NCBI RefSeq assembly: GCF_014203595.1
Contig: NZ_JACHJK010000006.1
Span: forward strand, 434,001-498,000
Reading direction: 5' to 3'
Length of the DNA: 64,000 nucleotides
DNA from: Streptomyces echinatus
GTDB lineage: Bacteria > Actinomycetota > Actinomycetes > Streptomycetales > Streptomycetaceae
Position numbers and translations under genes: made by a program. Each line of letters begins with the position of its first letter. The first letter of the stretch is position 1. The notes beneath the pieces were generated by a model that worked only from the letters and a program-made list of their open reading frames with translations, made no database searches and had not been told where the DNA came from. Below are positions 16,405 through 25,239 of this stretch, one piece after another.

Positions 16405-16782
16405 ATGTCCGACGCCGCGCTCTGGACCGCACTCGCCGACCCCCACCGGCGGGCCATCGTCACGCTCCTGCTGGAGCGCCCCCGGCCCGTCGGGGAGATC
16501 GCCGACGCCTGCGGACTGAGCCAGCCGAGCGCCTCCAAACACCTGAAGGTGCTGCGGGAGGCGGGCCTCGTCCGGGTCAGCCAGGAGGCGCAGCGCCGCG
16601 TCCACGCCCTCGACCCGGCACCGATCGCCGCCCTGGATGCCTGGCTGGAGCCCTATCGCCGGCTGTGGAACCGCAGCCTGGACGCCCTCGGCCGGCGTCT
16701 CGACGAGACGCCGGCCGACACCCGACCCCCACAGCGGAGGACCGGACCACCATGCCCGCCGACCTCACCGGCACCTACCTGA
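16405..16782 (+). CDS. ArsR-family winged-helix transcriptional regulator
   Basis: The 125-residue protein has the ArsR/SmtB winged helix: IVTLLLERPRPVGEIADACGLS followed by the recognition helix QPSASKHLKVLREAGLV. No metal-binding cysteine motif (CxC) is present, so it is likely a non-metal subtype often paired with SRPBCC proteins. The C-terminal tail is Pro-rich. The transcript appears leaderless. The downstream SRPBCC gene starts inside its last codons (31-nt overlap), so both are translated together. It is divergent from the MFS exporter and a candidate repressor of it and of its own operon. Confidence 0.88.
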   Translation: MSDAALWTALADPHRRAIVTLLLERPRPVGEIADACGLSQPSASKHLKVLREAGLVRVSQEAQRRVHALDPAPIAALDAWLEPYRRLWNRSLDALGRRLDETPADTRPPQRRTGPPCPPTSPAPT

Positions 16783-17279
16783 CCCTGGCCGACGGCCGCC
16801 CCGCCGTCCGCTTCAGCCGTGTCTACGACCACCCGGTCGAGCGCGTCTGGCACTTCGTCACCGACCCCGGCGAACTCGCCGCCTGGTTCCCCTCGCGCGC
16901 CGAGATGGAGCTGAGCCCCGGCGGCGCCATCCGCTTCAGCGGCGACCCGAACATGCCCGAGTCCACCGGCCGGGTCCTCGCCGTCGACCCGCCCCGGCAC
17001 CTGTCCTTCGCGTGGGGCGGTGACGAGCTCCACTTCGATCTGGAGGAGGCCGGCCCCGGGCGCACCCGGTTCACGCTCACCGACGTCCTGAGCGCGGCGG
17101 ACACCGCCGCCCGCAACGGCGCCGGCTGGGAGGTGTGCCTGACCGCCCTCGACGCGAAGGCGGGCGGCGAGCGGCACGAGGGGCCGCACACCGGGGCGAG
17201 CGCTCCGTGGAAGGAGTTCTACGACGGCTACCGCGCCGCCGGCGTGCCCTCGGGCGCCCCGGTGCCGGGCCTGGACTGA
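16752..17279 (+). CDS. SRPBCC (AHSA1-like) ligand-binding domain protein
   Basis: The 175-residue protein has the START/SRPBCC fold: an early FSRVYDHPVERVWHFVTDP helix-grip segment, AAWFP, the strand GGAIRFSG and LSFAWGGDELHFDLEE. Proteins of this type bind a hydrophobic ligand in a deep cavity and are regularly encoded next to ArsR regulators. The ATG at 16752 lies within the end of the ArsR gene and follows GGAGGACC. Its partner and ligand are unknown. The context suggests that it and the ArsR regulator act on the same signal as the exporter. Confidence 0.8.
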   Translation: MPADLTGTYLTLADGRPAVRFSRVYDHPVERVWHFVTDPGELAAWFPSRAEMELSPGGAIRFSGDPNMPESTGRVLAVDPPRHLSFAWGGDELHFDLEEAGPGRTRFTLTDVLSAADTAARNGAGWEVCLTALDAKAGGERHEGPHTGASAPWKEFYDGYRAAGVPSGAPVPGLD

Positions 17280-17292
17280 CCGCGCGCGCCGG

Positions 17293-17366
17293 TCAGGCGC
17301 CGAAGACCCGGGCGAGGGCAGCGGTCAGCCCGGCCCCCCCGCGATCAGTACCCCGGTGTCCGCCAT
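17293..17366 (-). pseudogene. Possible remnant of an FAD/NAD-dependent enzyme N-terminus
   Basis: After a GGGAGAGGCGC ribosome-site-like sequence, the minus strand reads MADTGVLIAGGPG and then a stop. Adding one base in a run of seven G would continue as GLTAALARVFGA before the next stop. The beginning resembles the GxGxxG dinucleotide-binding start of flavin enzymes, so this may be the stump of a deleted gene. It could also be chance. Confidence 0.2.
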
Positions 17367-17513
17367 GCGCCTCTCCCACTGGGCGCTCCCGCGACCGGGC
17401 GCGCCGCACGGGCCGGCCCGTGCGGCCCGGGTCCCATCGTCGCCCGGGGGGTCACCGGCGGCGAGCCGGGACCCGGTCCGGCCGGCACGGACCGCGGCTC
17501 CGCCGTGCGCGGT

Positions 17514-17539
17514 GTTTCAGTGTGTGGCGCCCTGGATAC
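17514..17539 (+). promoter_or_regulatory. SigB-like promoter for the SDR operon
   Basis: GTTT, a 16-bp spacer and GGATAC fit the Streptomyces stress sigma pattern GNNT-N14-16-GGGTAY with one mismatch. The -10 lies about 63 bp before the SDR start codon. Confidence 0.35.
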
Positions 17540-17602
17540 ACCGCGAAGGTTCGGCCCCGGAGTTCGCGAGCCCGTGCACGCCGCCGCAGTGAGGTCGTCA
17601 CC

Positions 17603-18457
17603 ATGTCCCATGCCCCGTCCCCCGCAGGACCGTCGAAGGGCACCCGGCCGGCCCCGGCCGCGGCCGAGGAGCGTTGTGCCGCCCCGCGAAGCGGCCGTGG
17701 CCGGTCCGGCCGGGGCGGCACCGCCCTGGTGACGGGCGCCTCCTCGGGCATCGGCGCGGCCGTGGCCCGCCGGCTGGCCGCCGAGGAGGGCTGGCGGCTG
17801 GCGCTGAACGGACGCGACGTCACCCGACTGGAGCAGGTGGCCGCACAGGCCGGCGCGGTCGCACTGCCCGCGGACCTGACCCGGCCCGGCGCCGACCGCA
17901 GGCTCACCGAACTCGCCCTGGACCACCTCGGCCGCGTGGACCTGCTCGTGGCGGGCGCCGGCGTGGGCTGGGCCGGGGACTTCACCGGCATGCCCGCCGC
18001 GCGGATCGACGAGATCGTGGGCGTCGACCTGCTGGCCACCGTGCACCTGGTGCGCGCCCTGCTGCCCCACATGATCGCGGCCGGATCGGGACGCATCGTG
18101 CTCATCGGTTCCCTCGCCGGCAGCGTGGGCGTGCGCGGGGAAGCCGTCTACTCCGCGGCGAAGGCCGCCCTCGGCACCTTCGCCGACTCCCTGCGGTACG
18201 AGCTGCGCGGCACCGGGGTGGGCGTCAGCCATGTCATCCCCGGCGTGGTCGACACGCCCTTCTTCGACCGGCGGGGCATCCCCTACACCCGCTCCTGGCC
18301 GCGGCCCGTGCCCGCCGAGCGCGTGGCGGACGCGGTCCGCGCCGCCGTCCTGCACGGCAGGGACGAGGTGTACGTCCCCGGCTGGCTGCGCCTGCCCGCC
18401 CTGGTGCGCGGCGCCGCGCCCGGCCTCTACCGGCGGCTCGCCGCCCGTTTCGGGTGA
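17603..18457 (+). CDS. Short-chain dehydrogenase/reductase
   Basis: The 284-residue protein is an NAD(P)-dependent SDR. Residues about 48-56 carry the nucleotide-binding motif TGASSGIG, the catalytic Ser lies in LIGSLAGSVG and the Tyr-Lys pair in YSAAKAAL. The first 40 residues are Pro/Arg/Ala-rich and not part of the fold. The ATG at 17603 follows GAGG. It begins a three-gene run with the DMT transporter (7-nt gap) and the NodB deacetylase. The C-terminal tail after YVPGWLRLPALVRG is basic and could sit at the membrane. The substrate is unknown. Confidence 0.87.
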   Translation: MSHAPSPAGPSKGTRPAPAAAEERCAAPRSGRGRSGRGGTALVTGASSGIGAAVARRLAAEEGWRLALNGRDVTRLEQVAAQAGAVALPADLTRPGADRRLTELALDHLGRVDLLVAGAGVGWAGDFTGMPAARIDEIVGVDLLATVHLVRALLPHMIAAGSGRIVLIGSLAGSVGVRGEAVYSAAKAALGTFADSLRYELRGTGVGVSHVIPGVVDTPFFDRRGIPYTRSWPRPVPAERVADAVRAAVLHGRDEVYVPGWLRLPALVRGAAPGLYRRLAARFG

Positions 18458-18464
18458 GCCGGCC

Positions 18465-19388
18465 ATGACCGCCGTCACGGTCCTGCTCGCCCTGCTCGCG
18501 GCCCTGTCCAACGCGTCGGCCTCGGTGCTGCAGCGCAGGGCCGCCGTGCAGGAGCCGGACCGGGGCGGCGGGGCCGGGTCCGTGGTGCGACGGTTCGGCA
18601 ACCTGCTGCGGCGCCCCTCCTGGCTGGCCGGCGCCGGGCTGCTGGCGCTGTCCAGCCTCCTCCAGGCCGGGGCGCTCGCCACCGGGAGCCTGTCCCTGGT
18701 CCAGCCCCTGCTCGCCGCCGAGCTGCTGTTCACCCTGGCCGTGGGCAGCGTGGTCTTCCGGCGCCGCCCCGATCCCCGGACCTGGCTGGCGTTCGTCGCC
18801 CTCGGCGGCGGGCTGGCCCTGTTCCTGCTGGCGGCGGCGCCGTCGCCCGGAACGACCACCGCGCGGCCGGGCGCCTGGCTGCTGGGCGGCTGCGGAGCGC
18901 TCGGCCTGGTCGTCCTGCTCGTGCTGGCCGCGCGGCCGGTGCGGGGCGCCTCCCGGGCCGCGCTGCTCGGTCTCGCCTCGGCGGTCACCTTCGCCACCAC
19001 GGCAGCGCTGCTCAAGGAGGCGGTGGGGCGGCTCGGGCACGGACCCGCGGCGATGTTCGGACACTGGTCGCTGTACGCCACCGGGGCCGCCGGACTCGTC
19101 GCCTTCCTGCTGCTCCAGGGCGCGCTCGCCGCCGGATCGCTGACGGCCTCCCAGCCCGCGCTGACCCTCGGCGACGCGCTCACCAGCGTCGTCCTCGGCT
19201 GGGTGCTGTTCGACGAATCGATCCACCTGGGCCTGAGTCTGCTGCCGGAGGCGATCGGCGTCGCTCTGATCGGAGGGGGCAGCATCGGCCTGGCCCAGGC
19301 CTCGTCGGCCGCCGGGGAGTGGGATGCCACCGACCCGACGGCCCCGACCGGTTCCACCACCGCGGTCCCGCGCCCACCGAGGAGGTAG
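18465..19388 (+). CDS. DMT-superfamily (EamA-like) membrane transporter
   Basis: The 307-residue protein is almost wholly hydrophobic, with about nine or ten predicted helices, and starts MTAVTVLLALLAALSNASASVLQ. This layout and the repeated VQPLLAAELLFTLAVGSVVF and SQPALTLGDALTSVVLGWVLF segments fit the drug/metabolite transporter group. Substrate and direction cannot be told from the sequence. It lies 7 nt after the SDR gene and 7 nt before the deacetylase gene, inside one operon. The last 30 residues are Pro/Thr-rich and cytoplasmic or disordered. Confidence 0.8.
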   Translation: MTAVTVLLALLAALSNASASVLQRRAAVQEPDRGGGAGSVVRRFGNLLRRPSWLAGAGLLALSSLLQAGALATGSLSLVQPLLAAELLFTLAVGSVVFRRRPDPRTWLAFVALGGGLALFLLAAAPSPGTTTARPGAWLLGGCGALGLVVLLVLAARPVRGASRAALLGLASAVTFATTAALLKEAVGRLGHGPAAMFGHWSLYATGAAGLVAFLLLQGALAAGSLTASQPALTLGDALTSVVLGWVLFDESIHLGLSLLPEAIGVALIGGGSIGLAQASSAAGEWDATDPTAPTGSTTAVPRPPRR

Positions 19389-19395
19389 GTCACCG

Positions 19396-20169
19396 ATGCC
19401 CACCGTGCCCGGCCGCTTCCTGCGCACGGCCGCCGTCCTGTTGCCGGCCGGTGCCGCGGCGGCCCACATCGGCCCGGCGGCCACCTGGCTCCCGGGCCCG
19501 CGGCCCCTGCTCTTCCCCGGGTTCGCCGGCACCGGCGGCCGCCGGCACATCGCGCTCACCTTCGACGACGGACCGGACCCGGTGTCCACCCCGGACTTCC
19601 TCGACGCGCTGGACGAGCTCGGGGCGCGGGCCACCTTCTTCGTGGTCGGCGAGCGGGCGGTGCGCCATCCGGCGGTGGTCCGCGAGACCGTACGGCGCGG
19701 GCACGAGCTGGGGGTGCACGGCTGGCGGCACGACCGGCCCTGGCGCCCCGTGTTCGCCCGCGACGCCGAGGAGGTCGCCCGGACCGTCCGGGCGGTGCAC
19801 GACCTCACCGGGCACCGCCCCCGGTGGTACCGCCCGCCGTACGGCATCCTCACCACGAGCCGCTGGCGGGCCGCCCGCCGGGCCGGGCTGCGGACGGTCC
19901 TGTGGTCCGCCTGGGGCAGGGACTGGACGGCCGACGCCACGCCGGAGTCGGTACGGGCACGGGTCGCCGCGGACCTGCGCGGCGGCGGCACCGTCCTGTT
20001 GCACGACTCCGACCGGTACTCGGCTCCCGGGTGCTGGCACGCGGCTCTGGGCGCCCTGCCGGCCGTAGTCCGCGACTGCCGCGAGGCAGGCCTCTCGGTG
20101 GGCCCCCTCTCCGAACACGCCCCGGCCCCGGCACGGGGCCCCGCGCCGGGGGGAGTCCTCGCCGAGTGA
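19396..20169 (+). CDS. Polysaccharide deacetylase, NodB domain (CE4 family)
   Basis: The 257-residue protein has an N-terminal hydrophobic segment (signal peptide or anchor) and a full NodB domain. TFDDGPD is motif 1 with the catalytic and metal Asp, HGWRHDRP is the His pair of motif 2, RPPYG is motif 3, and the later segments DWTADA and TVLLHDS complete motifs 4-5. It should remove N- or O-acetyl groups from a cell-envelope or extracellular glycan, using a metal. GGAGG precedes the ATG, overlapping the stop region of the DMT transporter gene. It is the third gene of the SDR operon. Confidence 0.88.
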   Translation: MPTVPGRFLRTAAVLLPAGAAAAHIGPAATWLPGPRPLLFPGFAGTGGRRHIALTFDDGPDPVSTPDFLDALDELGARATFFVVGERAVRHPAVVRETVRRGHELGVHGWRHDRPWRPVFARDAEEVARTVRAVHDLTGHRPRWYRPPYGILTTSRWRAARRAGLRTVLWSAWGRDWTADATPESVRARVAADLRGGGTVLLHDSDRYSAPGCWHAALGALPAVVRDCREAGLSVGPLSEHAPAPARGPAPGGVLAE

Positions 20170-20250
20170 CCTGGTGCGGGAGGGTAGGCGGCCGGGCGCG
20201 CGAGAGCAGTGACCGGGGCTAGGAGGGGCGAAGTGCGGGAGGGCGGCGGC

Positions 20251-21360
20251 TCACCAGTGTGTCGCGGACTCCATCGCGTCGTGTCGGAACAGCGCCCGGC
20301 CCCGGGCCACCCGGTCCGTGCGGGTCCGGCCGCCTTCCCGGAGCGCGTCCAGTGCCGCCAGCAGCGCGGGGGCGTCCGGGGCGAGCGCGGACAGGCCGAG
20401 TTCGGCCATCCGCCGTACGCCGTCCGCGCCGTGGCCGGGCAGCGGACGGTGGCCGACCACGGGCAGGCCCGTGGCGAGGGCCTGGACGGCGGTCTGCCCC
20501 GCGGCGTTGTCCACCAGGGCGTAGCAGGCCGCCAGCAGGCCGGGCATGTCGTCGACCCAGCCCAGGGCGAGCGCCGCGGGCTCCCGCGTCATGCGCGCGA
20601 GCAGCCGCTCGTCACGGCCGCACAGCACGACCGGGAGCCAGCCGGCCGACGCCAGCAGCCGGGCGGTGCCGGCCGGCCGGGACGCCGCCCCCCAGGCGCC
20701 GGCCGACAGCAGCACCGGCGGCCGGCCGGGCGCCCGTGCGGCGAACCGCTCCCGCCACCGCTCCGCCCCGGGGGCCGGGCCGAGGAAGCCGGGCGCGACC
20801 ACCGGGCCGGTCGTGACCACGGGCGCGCCGACCGCCCGGCGCACCCGCGCCGCCGCCGCGTCGGTGAGACACAGGTAGCGGTCGTTGCCCGGATGCAGCC
20901 ACTGCCGGTGCACCGCGAAGTCGAGCAGGAAGACGGTGCTCGGCACCCGCAGCCGGCCCCGCTCCCGCAGATGCCCGGTCAGCTGCGCGGCCAGATGGAA
21001 GACGGAGACCACCGCATCGGCGTCCAGCCGGTCCACGAGCTCCGTCAGCCGGTCCCCGGCGAGCCGGGCCAGCGGCACCCCGCCGGGCCGCGGGCCGTGC
21101 CCCTCGCGCAGCAACGCGCCGTAGACCCCGGCGTACACCCAGGGCAGGTGCCGCACCGACACCCGGTAGCCGCGGCGCAGCCCCGTGCCCAGGCCGTACG
21201 GCAGCAGCCGCAGGACGTCGGCCACCTGCGCCTCGTGTCCCCGGGCGGTGGCCCGGCGCGCGAGTTCGGCGGCCACGGTGTCGTGACCGGCTCCCATGCC
21301 CGCGCTCACGATCAGCGTTCGCCGCCGGCCGCCCCGCGCTTCGTCGTCGGTGGTCCCCAC
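20251..21360 (-). CDS. Glycosyltransferase, MurG/MGDG synthase-like (GT28)
   Basis: The 369-residue protein resembles MGDG synthase and processive diacylglycerol glycosyltransferases. It begins near the glycine-rich loop LIVSAGMGAGHDTVAAEL and ends in the nucleotide-sugar domain with GWVDDMPGLLAACYALVDNA, QTAVQALATGLPVV and PLPGHGADGVR. It would transfer a sugar from UDP or GDP to a lipid at the membrane. The GTG at 21360 follows GGAGGAG at 11 nt; the frame stays open upstream to 21444. It converges on the NodB deacetylase gene and is divergent from brkB, suggesting an envelope-lipid neighbourhood. Confidence 0.78.
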   Translation of the reverse strand: MGTTDDEARGGRRRTLIVSAGMGAGHDTVAAELARRATARGHEAQVADVLRLLPYGLGTGLRRGYRVSVRHLPWVYAGVYGALLREGHGPRPGGVPLARLAGDRLTELVDRLDADAVVSVFHLAAQLTGHLRERGRLRVPSTVFLLDFAVHRQWLHPGNDRYLCLTDAAAARVRRAVGAPVVTTGPVVAPGFLGPAPGAERWRERFAARAPGRPPVLLSAGAWGAASRPAGTARLLASAGWLPVVLCGRDERLLARMTREPAALALGWVDDMPGLLAACYALVDNAAGQTAVQALATGLPVVGHRPLPGHGADGVRRMAELGLSALAPDAPALLAALDALREGGRTRTDRVARGRALFRHDAMESATHW

Positions 21361-21548
21361 GGGTTCCGATTCTCCTCCGGCGCGCCGCCCGAACGGCGGA
21401 CCCGCCGCCGTGTCGTGCGCCGGACGGTCACCCGTGCGCACCACGGCACCGGGCAGCCGCCCGCTCTCCGGCTGCGAGTTGCCCGGCGCGTGCCACGCTG
21501 GATGAATCGGTACGGGAGAACGTGTGGGCGGCGAGCACGGGAGGAGCC

Positions 21549-22397
21549 GTGAAGCGGTTGCGGCACGGCCTGCACCGCGCGTGGGAATGGCTGCGCGTTC
21601 GGGCCCTGTTCGAGCACGGACGGGAACTGGAGCTGATGCACCGGGCCATGGGGTTCGCCACCCTGGCCCTGGTGACGCTGGCGCCGCTGCTGATCGTGGT
21701 GGCCGCCGCCGACCCCCTGGCGCGGGGCGGCTTCGCCTCCTGGCTCACCGACGGCATGGGACTGTCCGGCCGGTCCGCCCATGTGCTCACCGACGTCGTC
21801 AGCCCGCCGCTCAAGGTCATCGGCACCACCAGCGTCTGGAGCGCCGTCCTGCTCGCCGTCTTCGGCGTGGCCTTCGGCGGCAGTGTGCAGAACGCCTACG
21901 AACGCATCTGGGGCCTGGCGTCCGGCCCCTGGCACCGGGTGTGGCGGCAGGCGACCTGGCTGGTGGTGCTCACCGCCTACCTCTACCAGGAGGTGGCGAC
22001 GAAGACCACGGTGCACGGCGGCCAGCGCATCACCCTGTCCACCATCAGCGGTGTGCTCTTCTTCTGGTGGGGCCAGCGCTTCCTGCTGGGCGGCCAGGTC
22101 CGCTGGCGCGCGCTGCTGCCCGGCGCGCTGGCCACGGTCATCGGCCTGGCCGGCCTCCGGGCCTTCTCCTACCTCGTCTTCACCCCGCTCATCGTCACCA
22201 ACGCCCTGAGCTACGGCGCCGTCGGCACCGTCCTCGTCGTCGAGTCCTGGCTCATCGGCGTCGGATTCGTCATCTACGGCGGCGCCATCTTCGGCCGCTG
22301 GTTCACCGAGCACCACTGGATGCCGTCCCACCACCACGACGAGCCGGACGACCCCGGTGAGGCCGACGAACCGGCCGGGCCCGCGAGCCCGGCCTGA
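21549..22397 (+). CDS. YihY/BrkB-family membrane protein
   Basis: The protein (282 residues from this GTG) has about six predicted helices, starting with MGFATLALVTLAPLLIVVAAA, and the YERIWGLASGPWHRVWRQ loop typical of the YihY/BrkB family. Its transport role is not firmly known. The start is uncertain: GTG at 21549 has GGGAGG only 4 nt away, while GTG at 21522 has GGGAG 3 nt away. The tail is His/Asp/Glu-rich (HHHDEPDDPGEADEP). TTGCCC and ATGAAT, 17 bp apart around 21480-21510, could be its promoter. It ends 15 bp from the converging exporter gene. Confidence 0.8.
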   Translation: MKRLRHGLHRAWEWLRVRALFEHGRELELMHRAMGFATLALVTLAPLLIVVAAADPLARGGFASWLTDGMGLSGRSAHVLTDVVSPPLKVIGTTSVWSAVLLAVFGVAFGGSVQNAYERIWGLASGPWHRVWRQATWLVVLTAYLYQEVATKTTVHGGQRITLSTISGVLFFWWGQRFLLGGQVRWRALLPGALATVIGLAGLRAFSYLVFTPLIVTNALSYGAVGTVLVVESWLIGVGFVIYGGAIFGRWFTEHHWMPSHHHDEPDDPGEADEPAGPASPA

Positions 22398-22412
22398 TCC
22401 GGACGAAAGCCC

Positions 22413-25238
22413 TTAGGCCAGCTGCCGGCGCACCAGTTCGTGCAGGCGGCCCCCGGTGTCCGCGAGGAGTTCGGCCGGGGCGCCCTGCTGGACGACCTTG
22501 CCGTCCTCCATCACGATCACCCGGTCGGCGTCCAGGACGGTCGACAGCCGGTGGGCGATGACGATCCGGGTGGCGTTCAGCTTGCGGGTGCTGTCGATGA
22601 CGATGCGCTGGGTGTCGTTGTCCAGGGCGCTGGTCGCCTCGTCGAAGAAGAGGATGCGCGGCCGCCGGATGAGGGCCTGGGCGATCATCAGGCGCTGCCG
22701 CTGACCGCCGGAGATCGCGCCGTTGCCGGCCACGATCGTGTGCAGCCCCATCGGCATCCGCCTGATGTCCTCCGCGAGCCCCGCCAGCTCCGCCGCCGCC
22801 ATCGCCTCCTCCGGCGTGTACGGTTCGGTGCCGCAGATGACGTCCAGGATCGAGCCGGTGAACGGCTGCGCGTGCTGCAGGACCACGCCGCACTGGCGGC
22901 GCACCGCCGACTGGTCGAGCGCCCCGAGGTCCTGGCCGTCGTACAGGACACTGCCCGAGACCGGCCGGTCGAAGCCGATGAGCAGCCGCAACAGCGTGGA
23001 CTTGCCGCAGCCGCTGGGGCCGACGACCGCCACGAACTCGCCCGGCCGGGCGGCGAAGGACACGTCGTCCAGGACCAGCGGGCCGTCGTCGGCGTACCGG
23101 AAGGAGAGCCGCCGGGCCTCCACGGCACCCGACAGCGGACCGGGGCGGGTGCTCCCCGTGCGCACCTCGGGCGTGGCCTCCAGCACCGGCTTGATCTCCT
23201 CGAACAGCGGCAGCGCCGCCACCGCCGACACGAACGCGCCGGTCAGCTGGGTGACCGAGGTCAGCACCATGGTCACCGACGTGTTGAAGGTGAGGAAGTC
23301 CGCCGCCGACATCGCGCCCCTGGCCGGGCCCGCCAGCAGCATGAACATCAGCAGGGTGCACACCGGCAGATAGACCGCGCCGAGGACCGTGGTGACGTTC
23401 TTGATCCGCCCGGCCCGCTGCTGCAGCTCCCGGCTGCGGGCGAACTCCCGCGCCCAGGCCGCGTACGCGTAGTTCTCGGCCGCCGCCACCCGCAGTTTGG
23501 GCAGCCCGCGCAGGGTCTGGAACGCCTGGTTGTTCAGCTTGTTGCCGAGCACCACCAGCCGCCGCTGCCAGCGCACCTGCCACAGTCCGAGCGCCCCGAA
23601 CACCGCCGCGATCACCACGAGCATGCCGATCGCCGCGAGCGCCATCGGCACGCTGTACCAGAGCAGCAGCCCCAGGTTCATCGCGCCGACGGTCACCGAC
23701 TGGGCGACCACCGGGCCGACGCCCGCCAGCACCCGGCGGACCGCGCTGATGCCCATCGCCGCACTGGCCAGCTCGCCGGTCGAGCGCTGGGTGAAGAACC
23801 GGGTGGGCAGGCGCAGCAGCCTGTCCCACACGGCCGGTTGCAGCGCGGCCTCGATACGGCCCTCCAGCCGCAGGATCGACAGGTTCTCCAGCAGGGTGAA
23901 CGCCGCCGCGACCACCCCGCTGACCATCACCGCCAGGCACACCTGCACGATCAGGCCCTGCTGCGCCCGGGGCACGTACTCGCCGAGCACCTTGCCGGTG
24001 GCGATCGGCACCAGCGCGCCGATCCCCACCGTCACCAGGCCCGCGAGCAGCAGGTTCAGCAGGTCGGCCCGGGTGCCGCGCAGGCTGAACCGCAGCAGTC
24101 CGAGCGGTGACAGCCGCTTGTCGGGCAGCGGCCGGTAGAACATCACCGCGCGCGGCTCGAACTCCTCCGCGTTCGCCTTCTCGACCGGTGTCTCACGGCC
24201 GGTCGCGGGCTGTACGGCCACATAGCCGCCGCGCCGCCACAGCAGCGCGACCGGCGCCCCGGACAGCGCCCGGTGCCCGACCAGCGGGCCCACGTCCTCC
24301 CGCCACCAGCGCCCGTCCAGCCGGACGGACCGGGTGCGCACCCGGGAGGCCAGCGCCACCCGCTCGACCGGATCCAGCCGGTCGCTCCCGGTGCCGCTCT
24401 GCGCGGGCTCGGCCAACGTGATCCCGGCCGCCTCCGCGACCAGCTTGCAGGCCGCGTACGAGGCGTCCGCGTCGGCCGCCGTGGTACGGCGGGCCGAGCG
24501 CTTGCCGATGGAGGCCAGGAGGGTCTGGTCGGCCTGCGCGCGTACCGCCTCACCGGCCTTGATCCCGGCGGCCGTACGCGTCTCGTGGGCGCGCTCCAGC
24601 TGCTCGATCCACCGGTCCAGGGCGGTGAGCAGCCGGTACTGCTGGTCCACCATGCTCTGCCACAGCGCCGGGTCCATCAGCAGATCGGCGGCGGCCTCCG
24701 CGCCGTACAGCGAGCCGTACTGCACACTGCCCGGCGGCACCTGCATCCAGAACACGTCGTCGTCGGTCGGCGTGGCGGGGCGCTCCTCGCCCATCGGGGC
24801 CTGGAACAGCACGGACAGGCCCCGCCCGACACCGAGCGCGACCGCGTACTCCAGGGGGCTGGTGGCGGGCGGCACGTACTGGGGGTTGCCGTACTCGTCG
24901 TACGACCAGGTCTGCGTCTGGGCCGGCTGGTACAGCTCGCGCAGGCTGACGCGGTGCACCACGCAGTCCCGGACCGGGCGCGCCACCAGGGTGTGCTGGG
25001 GTCCGGCCACCGGGCCGAGCAGCAGCGCGCCGGGCTCCAGCCGGCCGAGGTGGTGCCAGTGGCCCTGCTGGGCGGCGTCCACCGCGAACAGGTCCAGGGC
25101 GCCGGACGTGACCAGCCACAGCACCTGCGGGCCCTCCAGCTCCAGGCGGCCCAGGCCGGCGCAGTCCAGCCGGGTGCCCAGGGAGCCGAGCGCGCCGAGG
25201 ACGAGGTCGCCTCCGTACCCCTCCTGAACAGTCGTCAT
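22413..25238 (-). CDS. NHLM peptide-export ABC transporter (permease/ATPase, no peptidase)
   Basis: This 941-residue protein matches the second ABC subunit of NHLM-type bacteriocin exporters. It has an N-terminal half without peptidase (about 1-390, partly cyclic-nucleotide-binding-like), six membrane helices (about 400-660) and an ATPase domain with Walker A VGPSGCGKST, signature SGGQRQRLMIAQAL and Walker B ILFFDEATSALD. It would form, or assist, the channel that exports the small peptide encoded at 28401-28619. The ATG lies one base past the stop of the C39 transporter gene, so translation is coupled. The role of the large N-terminal region is unknown. Confidence 0.88.
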   Translation of the reverse strand: MTTVQEGYGGDLVLGALGSLGTRLDCAGLGRLELEGPQVLWLVTSGALDLFAVDAAQQGHWHHLGRLEPGALLLGPVAGPQHTLVARPVRDCVVHRVSLRELYQPAQTQTWSYDEYGNPQYVPPATSPLEYAVALGVGRGLSVLFQAPMGEERPATPTDDDVFWMQVPPGSVQYGSLYGAEAAADLLMDPALWQSMVDQQYRLLTALDRWIEQLERAHETRTAAGIKAGEAVRAQADQTLLASIGKRSARRTTAADADASYAACKLVAEAAGITLAEPAQSGTGSDRLDPVERVALASRVRTRSVRLDGRWWREDVGPLVGHRALSGAPVALLWRRGGYVAVQPATGRETPVEKANAEEFEPRAVMFYRPLPDKRLSPLGLLRFSLRGTRADLLNLLLAGLVTVGIGALVPIATGKVLGEYVPRAQQGLIVQVCLAVMVSGVVAAAFTLLENLSILRLEGRIEAALQPAVWDRLLRLPTRFFTQRSTGELASAAMGISAVRRVLAGVGPVVAQSVTVGAMNLGLLLWYSVPMALAAIGMLVVIAAVFGALGLWQVRWQRRLVVLGNKLNNQAFQTLRGLPKLRVAAAENYAYAAWAREFARSRELQQRAGRIKNVTTVLGAVYLPVCTLLMFMLLAGPARGAMSAADFLTFNTSVTMVLTSVTQLTGAFVSAVAALPLFEEIKPVLEATPEVRTGSTRPGPLSGAVEARRLSFRYADDGPLVLDDVSFAARPGEFVAVVGPSGCGKSTLLRLLIGFDRPVSGSVLYDGQDLGALDQSAVRRQCGVVLQHAQPFTGSILDVICGTEPYTPEEAMAAAELAGLAEDIRRMPMGLHTIVAGNGAISGGQRQRLMIAQALIRRPRILFFDEATSALDNDTQRIVIDSTRKLNATRIVIAHRLSTVLDADRVIVMEDGKVVQQGAPAELLADTGGRLHELVRRQLA

Positions 25239-25239
25239 C

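Larger units (their letters stand above)
17280..17602. other. Intergenic region with a decayed gene fragment and a SigB-like promoter
   Basis: This 323-bp gap contains no intact gene. It carries a short broken minus-strand fragment (17293-17366) and a promoter-like motif (17514-17539) for the downstream operon. Confidence 0.45.
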
